From Clostridia bacterium (lineage in GTDB: Bacteria; Bacillota; Clostridia; Christensenellales; Borkfalkiaceae), in assembly GCA_017626305.1 (NCBI GenBank), contig JAGAIW010000023.1, forward strand, positions 1 through 42,035: a stretch of 42,035 nucleotides of DNA. The letters are read 5' to 3'. The notes below the pieces were generated by a model, which was not told where the DNA came from, ran no database searches, and was given only the letters and a program-made list of their open reading frames with translations. Made by a program: the position numbers and the translations under genes. Of this stretch, positions 34,628 through 42,035 are shown piece after piece. The stretch's first letter is position 1. Every line of letters begins with the position of its first letter.

Positions 34628-36700
34628 TTGCTTGATTGGATGTTTGAAGGGATAGTTGACTGGGTTAGCGGTGTTGTCACGGACCTCATGGACGCTGTTT
34701 CTGGATTATTCTTAAATGCGCTCGGTACAGATATGACGGCAATGGAAGAATATTTTCCTTTTGTCGCAAGTGCGTTCACTGTAATGCAGTATATGGCTTG
34801 GGCGTTGTTGTTTTTAATAACAGTGTGGCAACTGTTCAAGGCTTTCAGCGGACCACTTGGGGAATCTGAAAATCCTTGGACATTAATTTTTAAGAGTGCG
34901 TTATTTGCGTTATTGATTTATTTCGCTAAACCTATATTCTTATATATATTGAATATAGCGAAAGCTCCGTACACGGCTTTAATGGACGTGGTTGTATCAA
35001 AAGAGCATTTCACTTTTGCGGGAATTGAAGGAGCTCTACGAAATGGTTTAACCAACTTCATTTCAATGGTATCGGTGGTGGGCGAAATCTTAATCCTTAT
35101 ATTAATTATTGCACTCGGATGGAACTATTTCAAATTATTATTGGAAGTCGTAGAAAGATATATCGTTGTTGGTGTTCTTTGTTATACTTCGCCATTGGCT
35201 TATTCGATGGGTGCGTCACAAAGTACCAGCCAAGTATTTAAGTCATGGTGTAGAATGGTAGGCTCACAGTTATTACTATTAATAATGAACGTTTGGTTCC
35301 TACGAGCATTTAACAGTTCGGTGGGACATTACGTTGGAGCAGGGGGAGCACTAACAAACGGACACGGAAGCGTATTCCTTTGGTTGTTCTGTGCTCTGGC
35401 ATTCTTAAAGACGGCTCAAAGGTTTGATGCATACCTTGCATCAATAGGTCTCAACGTAGCACAAACAGGAACTGGTCTTGGTTTTGAATTACTTATGGCC
35501 GCAAGATTAGTAACAAGCGGTATGGGTGGTTTCTCAAGAGCTGGAAATGTGTTTGGTTCTGGTGCAGGCGGTGTTGCCGCTGCTGGTGGCGCAGGTGGTT
35601 TCTTCAGTAGATTCAAAGGGAACTCATTTGTTAGGGATTCCGTTGTTCAAGGAGGAACACGAATGGGCGCTGGTGGTGCAATTGGTGTTGTGGGACGAGC
35701 CTTTGGCGGAGTTGCAGCAAGAAACGGTGCGACTTTAACGGGTGAATCGATTGCGTCTGTTGCGGGAAGACATCCCAGCGTTTCAGGAACCATCGGAGGA
35801 GATATTGCCAATAAGAGTTTGGAAAACTATATGCCACACCTTAAAGGGAAAACACTTAGCGATACTCAAATAACGGGTGGTAAGATATCTACGACCGCTA
35901 TCGGAACTGACGGTAAACAAGCGGCATTAAGTATGTATAGTGCTGAGCAGTTTGAAAAGCCGAGCGAACCACATTCAATTGTTACGGCAACGGATGGAAG
36001 TAAATGGTATCAAACGGCAAGTGGTGCTGGGGCAGGAGAATATAATGATTTGTCTGGTTTCCAAAATGGTGTTATGGATAGTGGGCAGGTTTCAACTATG
36101 TTCCCCGGAGTAGAAAACGGAACCGTTTTAAGGTCTGTTGGCGATGGGGTAGTTGAAGCAAGTAATGCTAATGGAAATACGCTTTGGTATAACAGTGCTT
36201 ACTTTGATGAACCTGACGCTCCACACTCAACCTTGTACACAGAGAACGGGGTTGCATGGTATGCAATGAATCCTAATGCAGAAATGCCGTCTTTTGAAAG
36301 TGGTAGCGATGCAACGGATTATAATATCGCACAATTCCAAAACTTTATGCCTGGATATGAGGGGACCGTTACGTCTGTAAGTGAAGGAGATAATGGAAGA
36401 TTTGAAATCCGACATGAAGACGGTTCGGGAACTCGTTTCTATGATTCGAATCAATATGAAACACCAAGGAACGATTATACCGTGTACGAAGATAATACCG
36501 GACATCAATGGTATGCCGTAGATGGAACACCTGCGGTTGAACGTCGTCCCGTTTACGAGAACGGCGAGCCAGTATATAATGGCGATAATGTAAGAACGGT
36601 ATCGGTTGAAACCGTGAGATATAGGGGAGAACCTTCAAGATTCGGAACTCCTAAATCAAGAACAGATTCTTTTGACCGAGAACCTAGAAGAAAAAGATGA
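34628..36700 (+). CDS. TrbL/VirB6-family conjugation membrane protein with repeat tail
   Basis: This 690-residue protein is the multi-spanning channel component of the conjugative type IV secretion system. Residues of about 40-290 hold six or more membrane helices, and a glycine/alanine-rich linker (about 300-370) follows. The long hydrophilic tail contains three diverged repeats, each with a short tyrosine/phenylalanine motif, a PHS or DYT segment and a WY pair (KWYQ, AWYA, QWYA), at roughly 438-470, 515-545 and 605-635. It starts at TTG 34628, 9 nt from GGGAGG, with no better start nearby. The tail ends in a basic cluster (EPRRKR). Confidence 0.85.
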   Translation: MLDWMFEGIVDWVSGVVTDLMDAVSGLFLNALGTDMTAMEEYFPFVASAFTVMQYMAWALLFLITVWQLFKAFSGPLGESENPWTLIFKSALFALLIYFAKPIFLYILNIAKAPYTALMDVVVSKEHFTFAGIEGALRNGLTNFISMVSVVGEILILILIIALGWNYFKLLLEVVERYIVVGVLCYTSPLAYSMGASQSTSQVFKSWCRMVGSQLLLLIMNVWFLRAFNSSVGHYVGAGGALTNGHGSVFLWLFCALAFLKTAQRFDAYLASIGLNVAQTGTGLGFELLMAARLVTSGMGGFSRAGNVFGSGAGGVAAAGGAGGFFSRFKGNSFVRDSVVQGGTRMGAGGAIGVVGRAFGGVAARNGATLTGESIASVAGRHPSVSGTIGGDIANKSLENYMPHLKGKTLSDTQITGGKISTTAIGTDGKQAALSMYSAEQFEKPSEPHSIVTATDGSKWYQTASGAGAGEYNDLSGFQNGVMDSGQVSTMFPGVENGTVLRSVGDGVVEASNANGNTLWYNSAYFDEPDAPHSTLYTENGVAWYAMNPNAEMPSFESGSDATDYNIAQFQNFMPGYEGTVTSVSEGDNGRFEIRHEDGSGTRFYDSNQYETPRNDYTVYEDNTGHQWYAVDGTPAVERRPVYENGEPVYNGDNVRTVSVETVRYRGEPSRFGTPKSRTDSFDREPRRKR

Positions 36701-36732
36701 TCACACAAGTTTCTCCTTTTTATATTTTTGTA

Positions 36733-36783
36733 ATAGCGTAAATACGCCCATTGTTAAAAAGCTTTGGGCGTATGATAAGCTAT
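36733..36783 (+). other. structured RNA segment after the TrbL gene
   Basis: Nested inverted repeats ATAGC/GCTAT (36733-36737, 36779-36783) and ATACGCCCA/TGGGCGTAT (36742-36750, 36765-36773) form a stem with internal loops, but no U-run follows. It may be a processing or stability element, or a weak terminator. Confidence 0.5.
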
Positions 36784-36824
36784 TATAATATCGGAGAAAT
36801 TTAAAAACTTAATATAATTATGAT

Positions 36825-36856
36825 AAGAGTCGGTAAAAAGTTATCGGCTCTTTTTT
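36825..36856 (+). terminator. leader hairpin before the 299-residue membrane protein gene
   Basis: AAGAGTCGGT (36825-36834) and ATCGGCTCTT (36843-36852) form a 10-bp stem with two G-U pairs, followed by more T. The ribosome binding site (AAGGAGG) follows within about 10 nt, so there is no room for a promoter between them. Confidence 0.8.
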
Positions 36857-36879
36857 CATGCGAAGGAGGTAAATATTTT

Positions 36880-37779
36880 GTGGCAGAACAAACAAAACAA
36901 CAAGTCGGCGACGGTAAAGACAATTACGGGCAGGCCGCAAAAAATATATCAAAAGCCGCCAAAGGTATTGGCAAGGCAGCGGCGAACACCGCAAAAGAGG
37001 GTGCAAAAGCAACGGCAAACGTCGCGGCCCAGACAGTAAAAGCTGGTGTAAAAACAGGTAAAGCTGTTTCTCAAATTGCAGCAGGCACAGCAGCAGGTGG
37101 GCCGTGGGGAGCGATTATTTCAGCAGCGTGGTCAATGCGCCATACGTTGTTTAAGATTTTTGTTTCTATAACGCTAGTTATTGTTTTTATAGTCGTTGCA
37201 ATTCTTTCTATCCCTAGTATTATTTTTGATACAATTTTCGGAAATAAGTTCGAAGGATTAGGAGAGCAAACGTCAATAGTACAAGCTTATGAAGAGTTGT
37301 CAAGCACGGTGGACGATATTATAGATATTGCTTTTGAGCTTACGTTAGGTAGAGTTGACGATATTATTTCTATTGGTAACTATGATTACTCAATGTCTAT
37401 GAAACATCTAACGTATACAAGACCAACAAGCAATGATTATGATACCTATTATATTATTGCAGCGTATTCTGTTTCAATGAATCAGCAAGGGACAAGTCAA
37501 GAAAATTTCGCCAATAAACTTAACAGCGTAAGCACTTTGATGTTCCCTATAAAATATCAAATTTGCAAAGCGAACCGAATAATAGATACATTACTTGGTC
37601 CAATAGATGAAATCTTTGAGTACGTTGTTTGTACGATATTACCATTTGATCCAAGCTCAATATTAACAGCATTCGATTTGGACTTGAATGCAAAGTATGG
37701 TGAGTTTGATATTACAAATGGTGAGGCTATTGAGTTTATGGCAACGGCTTTAGAAAAAACGCTAAATGAAGGAGGATGA
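36880..37779 (+). CDS. conjugation membrane protein, N-terminal half of a CD1108-like protein without hydrolase domain
   Basis: This 299-residue protein has an alanine/lysine-rich cytoplasmic segment (about 1-75), one strong membrane helix (about 98-125, after AAWSMRHTLFKIF) and a mainly extracellular remainder. That first part recalls the start of the cell-wall hydrolase proteins (lytic transglycosylase/NlpC-P60) of Tn1549-like elements, but no hydrolase motif is present here. GTG at 36880 is chosen as start because AAGGAGG lies 10 nt upstream; an upstream ATG falls inside the leader hairpin. It ends 1 bp before the PrgI-like gene. Confidence 0.6.
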   Translation: MAEQTKQQVGDGKDNYGQAAKNISKAAKGIGKAAANTAKEGAKATANVAAQTVKAGVKTGKAVSQIAAGTAAGGPWGAIISAAWSMRHTLFKIFVSITLVIVFIVVAILSIPSIIFDTIFGNKFEGLGEQTSIVQAYEELSSTVDDIIDIAFELTLGRVDDIISIGNYDYSMSMKHLTYTRPTSNDYDTYYIIAAYSVSMNQQGTSQENFANKLNSVSTLMFPIKYQICKANRIIDTLLGPIDEIFEYVVCTILPFDPSSILTAFDLDLNAKYGEFDITNGEAIEFMATALEKTLNEGG

Positions 37780-37780
37780 T

Positions 37781-38113
37781 ATGGATGAAAGAGAACTAGA
37801 AAACGTATATAGTATTCCAGTTAATTATACCGATTCAGGTAAGTTGCTTGGTGGATTGCTTTCCTGGAGAAATGCTATTGAAACAATTATATTAGTTGTG
37901 GCTTTAGGATTTGTAGAATTAAAGTTAATACCAATGCCTGATATGGTAAAGGTAGTGGTAATGACAATAACGTTAGTACCGCTTGCAATATTTAGTGCGA
38001 TGGGTGTTGACGGTGATTCTTTACTACAGTTTTTAGGTCGGATTCTAAAGCATCTATTTAAGAGAAAAAAATTACATTTCAAAAGGGTGGACGTAAAAAA
38101 TGAAGAAAAATAA
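37781..38113 (+). CDS. PrgI-family conjugation protein
   Basis: This 110-residue protein has two membrane helices (around AIETIILVVALGFVELKL and VVVMTITLVPLAIFSAMG) and a basic C-terminal tail, the layout of PrgI/TcpE-like proteins that precede VirB4 in Gram-positive transfer operons. Start at ATG 37781, 5 nt after GGAGG; an earlier in-frame ATG (37766) precedes the ribosome binding site. It overlaps virB4 by 14 bp. Confidence 0.8.
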   Translation: MDERELENVYSIPVNYTDSGKLLGGLLSWRNAIETIILVVALGFVELKLIPMPDMVKVVVMTITLVPLAIFSAMGVDGDSLLQFLGRILKHLFKRKKLHFKRVDVKNEEK

Positions 38114-40565
38114 ACTTGAGTTTGCACAGGATATTATTCCCGTGAAAGATATAAAGGCAGGCATTATTGAAACCACAGATGGAAGATATATTAAGATTCT
38201 TGAAATTGAGCCTATAAACTTTATGTTGCGGTCAGATGATGAGCAATTTTCAATTATTTCTTCATTTGCAAGTTGGTTAAAAATATGTCCAGTAAGGATG
38301 CAGTTTAAAAGTATAACACGGCGAGCTGACACTGAAAAGCACTTGGAGGTTTTGAGGAAAGAACTTAGAGCCGAATCGGATAATAAATGTTGGACGCTTG
38401 GCGAAAGTTATATCAATCTGATAAAAGAGGTAGGAAGTAAGGAAGCGCTAACAAGGCGCTTTTTTCTTATATTTCAATATGAGTCGCCACACAAGAACGA
38501 TGATTTCCAACAAGTATATTCTTCACTTCAAACGGTGGAGCAGAACGCAAGGGCTTATTTTTCGCAATGTGGCAACAGTATAATGCAATATAAAAATCCA
38601 AATGAAGAGATTATGGAAATTTTATATACGTATTTTAATCGTAATTCATGTACGACGGAGCCTTTTGTAAAAAGAGTAGAACGTGTCGTGATGGACGCGA
38701 TGAGAGTTGAAGGCAAGACGATTGGGGTTGATGAAGTCCCGAACGTGCCTATTAAGAATTTTATCGCACCAAGGGGAATTGATTTTACCAATCATACCTA
38801 TACGATTATGGATGGTAGATATTATACGGTTCTATATATCAAGGGGAATGGATACCCAAGTAAAGTAAGAGCAGGGTGGTTATCTACTTTAATCAATGCT
38901 GGTGAGGGTGTAGACGTTGACGTCTTCTTGAAGAAAGAAAACAAAAGCAAAGTAATAGATAAGGTTGCGCAAAAAATTAGGCTCAATAGAACAAAGCTTA
39001 AAGACATGCAAGATACAAGTACTGATTACGAAGAGTTGACGAATTCAATTCAAGCAGGCTATTACATTAAACAAGGAATTGCAAACTATAACGAGGATTT
39101 GTTTTATATGTCGGTATTTATTACTGTTTCTGCAAAAACAAAGAAAGAACTTTTATGGCGAAAACAACGAGTGATAGATACGCTTAAAGCAGTTGATATA
39201 TGCGTTTCAGAAGGTAAGTTTCAACAAGAAGAAGCGTTTAAGAGTGTAATGCCTTTTTTAAGTGTATCGCCAGTGCTTGATAAGAAAAGCAAGCGAAACG
39301 TTTTAACAAGTGGTGCAGCGTCTTCGTATATGTTTACGAGTTTTGAAATGTCGGATGATACGGGTGTTTTGCTCGGGGTGAATCAACATAATAATTCGCT
39401 TTGCATAGTTGACCTTTTTAATACGAAGAAAAATAAAAACGCAAACCTAAATCTTATCGGGACAAGCGGTGCTGGTAAAACGTTCACGATGCAGTTGCTT
39501 GCTTTACGTATGCGTATGCGTGGTATTCAATCGTTTATTCTTGCGCCTATAAAAGGGCATGAGTTTAAGCGAGCCTGTAAAAAAATAGACGGAAGTTTTA
39601 TTAGAATTGCTCCTGGCTCACCGCACTGTATAAACGTAATGGAAATACGTCAAACGATTAGTCCAGAAATGGAATTGATAGACGGGATAGATTATAGGGA
39701 AAGTGATTCGCTGCTAGCAGGAAAAATTCAACAGCTTATGATTTTCTTTACTCTTTTAATTCCTGATATCACGAACGAAGAAGAGCAACTTCTTGATGAA
39801 GCGCTGATAAAAACATATAAAGATTTTGGCATAACACATAAAAACAAAAGTTTGTATGTGAACGGCGACAAAAAAACATTTAAGAAAATGCCAGTCCTTG
39901 GTGATTTACATAAGAAATTAAAAGATAATCCAAGAACGGAACGGCTGGCAATAATCTTGAGTAGATTTGTTACGGGTTCAGCACAGTCCTTCAATCGTCA
40001 AACAAACGTGGATTTATCAAACAAATATATCGTCATAGATTTATCCGAATTAAAAGGTAAACTTTTACCAGTAGGTATGATGATAGCTCTTGACTACGTT
40101 TGGGACAATATCAAGATGGATCGTATAAAGAAAAAAGCGGTTTTCATTGATGAAATATGGCAACTTGTCGGCGCATCGGCTAATAGCCTTGCTGCCGATT
40201 TTTGTTTGAATATTTTCAAAACGATTAGAGGTTATGGTGGTGCAGCGATAGCGGCGACACAAGATTTATCTGACTTTTTTGGATTGGAAGATGGAAAGTA
40301 CGGCAGAGCTATTATCAATAACAGTCAAAATAAAATCATTTTGAATTTGGAACATGATGAGGCTCAATATGTAAGAGACGTGTTAAAACTTACGAGAACA
40401 GAGATTCACGCTATAACAAGTTTTGGTAGAGGTGAGGCATTGGTTTGTTCAAGTGCTAATAAGATACCGATTGTTATAAAAGCGTCGGAAGAGGAACACG
40501 AATCCATTACGACGGATAGGGCAGAGCTTGAAGCAATTCTGCAAAAACATAAAGCAAAAGAATAA
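38100..40565 (+). CDS. VirB4-like conjugative transfer ATPase
   Basis: This 821-residue ATPase powers assembly and substrate handling of the conjugative type IV secretion system at the cytoplasmic face of the membrane. Walker A is GTSGAGKT (454-461) and Walker B is AVFIDEIW (D684, E685), followed by the conserved IRGYGGAAIAATQDLSDFF. The N-terminal CagE/TrbE-like domain (ILEIEPINF, FASWLKICP) is intact. It starts inside the PrgI-like gene and is the most reliable marker of the element as conjugative. Confidence 0.93.
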   Translation: MKKNKLEFAQDIIPVKDIKAGIIETTDGRYIKILEIEPINFMLRSDDEQFSIISSFASWLKICPVRMQFKSITRRADTEKHLEVLRKELRAESDNKCWTLGESYINLIKEVGSKEALTRRFFLIFQYESPHKNDDFQQVYSSLQTVEQNARAYFSQCGNSIMQYKNPNEEIMEILYTYFNRNSCTTEPFVKRVERVVMDAMRVEGKTIGVDEVPNVPIKNFIAPRGIDFTNHTYTIMDGRYYTVLYIKGNGYPSKVRAGWLSTLINAGEGVDVDVFLKKENKSKVIDKVAQKIRLNRTKLKDMQDTSTDYEELTNSIQAGYYIKQGIANYNEDLFYMSVFITVSAKTKKELLWRKQRVIDTLKAVDICVSEGKFQQEEAFKSVMPFLSVSPVLDKKSKRNVLTSGAASSYMFTSFEMSDDTGVLLGVNQHNNSLCIVDLFNTKKNKNANLNLIGTSGAGKTFTMQLLALRMRMRGIQSFILAPIKGHEFKRACKKIDGSFIRIAPGSPHCINVMEIRQTISPEMELIDGIDYRESDSLLAGKIQQLMIFFTLLIPDITNEEEQLLDEALIKTYKDFGITHKNKSLYVNGDKKTFKKMPVLGDLHKKLKDNPRTERLAIILSRFVTGSAQSFNRQTNVDLSNKYIVIDLSELKGKLLPVGMMIALDYVWDNIKMDRIKKKAVFIDEIWQLVGASANSLAADFCLNIFKTIRGYGGAAIAATQDLSDFFGLEDGKYGRAIINNSQNKIILNLEHDEAQYVRDVLKLTRTEIHAITSFGRGEALVCSSANKIPIVIKASEEEHESITTDRAELEAILQKHKAKE

Positions 40566-40585
40566 AGCAAAGGAGGTGAGGAGAA

Positions 40586-41110
40586 ATGCTTTTGCTAGAG
40601 GATGAGAAAAATGTCATCAAATGGCTGTCACAATATGGGGCTTTAAGAAAAACGCAACTTATTAGAATGCTGCAAAAGCCTAAATCGACAGCCGAAAAAA
40701 TAATAAGAAATTTAAAGAATGATTTGAGACTGGAAATATTAGGCGACGGATATTATATTGGATTGGATTCAATGTCTTGGCCTGACCAAAAGATGCTAAC
40801 AGCGGTTTGGGTGCTTCTTGAATTTGTAGAAAAGATTGATCCGATGGGACATTATCCGGCTACATATCCATCTCAAATATTTTTCTTGAAGGAGAATGTC
40901 GGTTATGAAATAGTTGTGTTGTATGAAGATGAAACAAATTTATTAAGGCTTATTCAAGTAGATGAAGACTTGAAATATATTGTGGTTGTTCCGCATATTT
41001 CAATGGCAAAAAAAATAAAAGTGCCTAAAAATATGAACTGTTTGTTTGCTACCGTAGACTTCAACGGAGCGGAAGAACCAAACGTACATTTTTATACGGT
41101 AGAAAAATAA
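40586..41110 (+). CDS. DUF5697-like winged-helix protein of conjugative elements
   Basis: This 174-residue protein has an N-terminal helix-turn-helix (about 7-45: WLSQYGALRKTQLIRMLQ...AEKIIRNLK). The following domain includes the block MGHYPATYPSQIFFLKENVGYEIVVLY, shown here only in part; I associate it from memory with the DUF5697 proteins common beside VirB4 in Clostridia elements. The function is unknown, but DNA binding is likely. Tandem ribosome binding sites AGGAGG and GAGGAG precede the ATG, 20 bp after virB4. Confidence 0.65.
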   Translation: MLLLEDEKNVIKWLSQYGALRKTQLIRMLQKPKSTAEKIIRNLKNDLRLEILGDGYYIGLDSMSWPDQKMLTAVWVLLEFVEKIDPMGHYPATYPSQIFFLKENVGYEIVVLYEDETNLLRLIQVDEDLKYIVVVPHISMAKKIKVPKNMNCLFATVDFNGAEEPNVHFYTVEK

Positions 41111-41144
41111 ATAAAAAAATTAAAATTTTCGGAGGAAAAATAAA

Positions 41145-42026
41145 ATGAAAAAAAACAAAAACAATTTTAAGAAAAAAGAAACAGAAGAATTTAAACCTTT
41201 TACGCCTGAAGTAAAAGAGCGTATTATTGAAAAATACAAGAACAGACCTAGAACACCTAGAGAAAGTAACAACTTATTAAATGAATTAATGCAATATACG
41301 AGGGATTACCAAATTATAGGTTGGTTTATTGAGGAACTTGACTTCCCTTTCCCTGATGACGAAGAACCAGCGACTCTAAACATAGTAAAGAAGATTGATA
41401 AAATCTTTGAGCAAGAACTTCAAAAATATTTAAGAAAAATATCGGATAGGGCGTGTAAATCGGGTAGTGTGTTTGCAGAAACGGACATGGGCAATGCTTG
41501 CCTAGAAATTATAGCATGTACCGAAAGAATTGCTAGACTTGCAAGAGAACTTCCAGTTTCTGTGGGGATTCAAAATGCAAAAGAAGAAGTAAATGAAGTT
41601 GTGGGCAGGGAACTTAAGATTATTGTAGAACAAACAAGGGAAGGCTGGCTAAAGGTAAAATTACCTTTCATTCTTCCCAAAAAAGAGAAAGGCTCAAGCG
41701 CATATTTACGTGATGTTTTGTATTGTGCATTGCAAGATTATTTTAGCGATAGGGAACCTGTGAAATTTGACCATTCCGTAATCGTGGTTAAGCACGTGTA
41801 TGGAAAAGGAAGAAAAGATAAGATGAGATGCGACCATGATAATTTTGAGATAAATTTTATCACAGATGCAATTGCGCTTTTTGCACTTCCTGATGATTCA
41901 CCAGAACACTGTCAAATGTTCAGTTATTCGGAGCGAGGAGAGAAAGAGCATAGTTGTATTTATCTTGTGCCTGAACAGGACTTTATGAAATATTACTCAC
42001 ACCATATTATGAGGAATTTTTCATAA
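41145..42026 (+). CDS. protein with C-terminal RusA-like motif
   Basis: In this 293-residue protein the first 60 or so residues are basic and helical, and the middle is a helical region with conserved cysteines (KIIDKIF, CLEIIACTERIARL). The C-terminal part shows the acidic pattern of RusA Holliday-junction resolvases: D230-H-D232-N233, then D241-A, then DDS (250-252). The catalytic lysine of RusA does not appear at the expected place. It may be a resolvase-like nuclease for element processing or a non-catalytic relative. A CGGAGG ribosome binding site precedes the ATG. The gene is complete, ending 9 bp before the window edge. Confidence 0.5.
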   Translation: MKKNKNNFKKKETEEFKPFTPEVKERIIEKYKNRPRTPRESNNLLNELMQYTRDYQIIGWFIEELDFPFPDDEEPATLNIVKKIDKIFEQELQKYLRKISDRACKSGSVFAETDMGNACLEIIACTERIARLARELPVSVGIQNAKEEVNEVVGRELKIIVEQTREGWLKVKLPFILPKKEKGSSAYLRDVLYCALQDYFSDREPVKFDHSVIVVKHVYGKGRKDKMRCDHDNFEINFITDAIALFALPDDSPEHCQMFSYSERGEKEHSCIYLVPEQDFMKYYSHHIMRNFS

Positions 42027-42035
42027 TATTTCACC

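Larger units (their letters stand above)
28932..42035 (+). mobile_element. left part of an integrative and conjugative element inserted in the PBP gene
   Basis: From the codon after KTG the sequence becomes visibly A/T-rich with changed codon use. All genes here are of mobile-element type, including VirB2-like, TrbL/VirB6, PrgI and VirB4 transfer proteins. The arrangement pilin, TrbL, PrgI, VirB4 is that of Gram-positive elements related to Tn1549/CTn families. The right end, integrase, relaxase and VirD4-type coupling protein are not in the window, so boundaries and mobility cannot be confirmed. A chimeric assembly at 28931 is a less likely alternative. Confidence 0.8.

Noticed and set aside
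36820-36879. ATG at 36820 as start of the 299-residue membrane protein
   Set aside because: This start is inside or before the leader hairpin and lacks a ribosome binding site, whereas GTG 36880 has AAGGAGG at the right distance.

Overview
The window looks like part of a chromosome from an uncharacterised low-to-mid GC Gram-positive anaerobe of the Clostridia (Bacillota). The evidence is strong AGGAGG-type ribosome binding sites, sigma-A promoters with extended -10 boxes, a str operon (rpsL-rpsG-fusA-tuf), an mraZ-rsmH-ftsL-PBP cell-wall/division cluster, a BspA-like surface protein with a SipW-type signal, and a GH10 xylanase that suggests a plant-fibre or gut habitat. No species can be named from the sequence alone.

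Layout, chromosomal part (1-28931): a leucine-rich surface protein; a three-gene NMT1/SsuA-type ABC importer on the minus strand; a divergent run valS, TRIC-type channel, tdh, kbl, of which the last two degrade threonine to glycine and acetyl-CoA; the str operon with a highly structured rpsL-rpsG spacer; tuf with its own promoter and a structured leader; a CPBP intramembrane protease whose leader shares short blocks with the tuf leader; a divergent AraC regulator / intracellular xylanase pair; potABCD polyamine uptake on the minus strand; rpsT on the minus strand; murI; then mraZ, rsmH, an FtsL-like gene and a class B penicillin-binding protein.

Layout, mobile part (about 28932-42035, continuing past the window): the PBP reading frame is interrupted exactly after its KTG catalytic motif. 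From there the DNA becomes visibly more A/T-rich with different codon use. It carries a fused HTH/alkyltransferase-like regulator, an AAA ATPase of the DUF4143 type, a winged-helix protein, an ArpU-like regulator, and the core of a conjugative type IV secretion system (VirB2-like pilin, TrbL/VirB6, a membrane protein, PrgI, VirB4), followed by a DUF5697-like protein and a protein with a RusA-like motif. This is the left part of an integrative and conjugative element. Its integrase, relaxase and coupling protein are not in the window.

The most interesting features are: (1) insertion at the conserved KTG codons of a division/sporulation PBP; (2) a 173-bp tandemly duplicated regulatory module upstream of the pilin gene, each copy with two 22-bp operator-like repeats, an extended -10 and its own terminator; (3) a recurring design in the element where hairpin-plus-U-run structures sit between the apparent transcription start and the ribosome binding site, suggesting element-wide attenuation or antitermination; (4) the HTH/ATL-like fusion protein; and (5) the structured rpsL-rpsG spacer. 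Coordinates of starts were chosen from ribosome binding sites. Several differ from the longest open frame.
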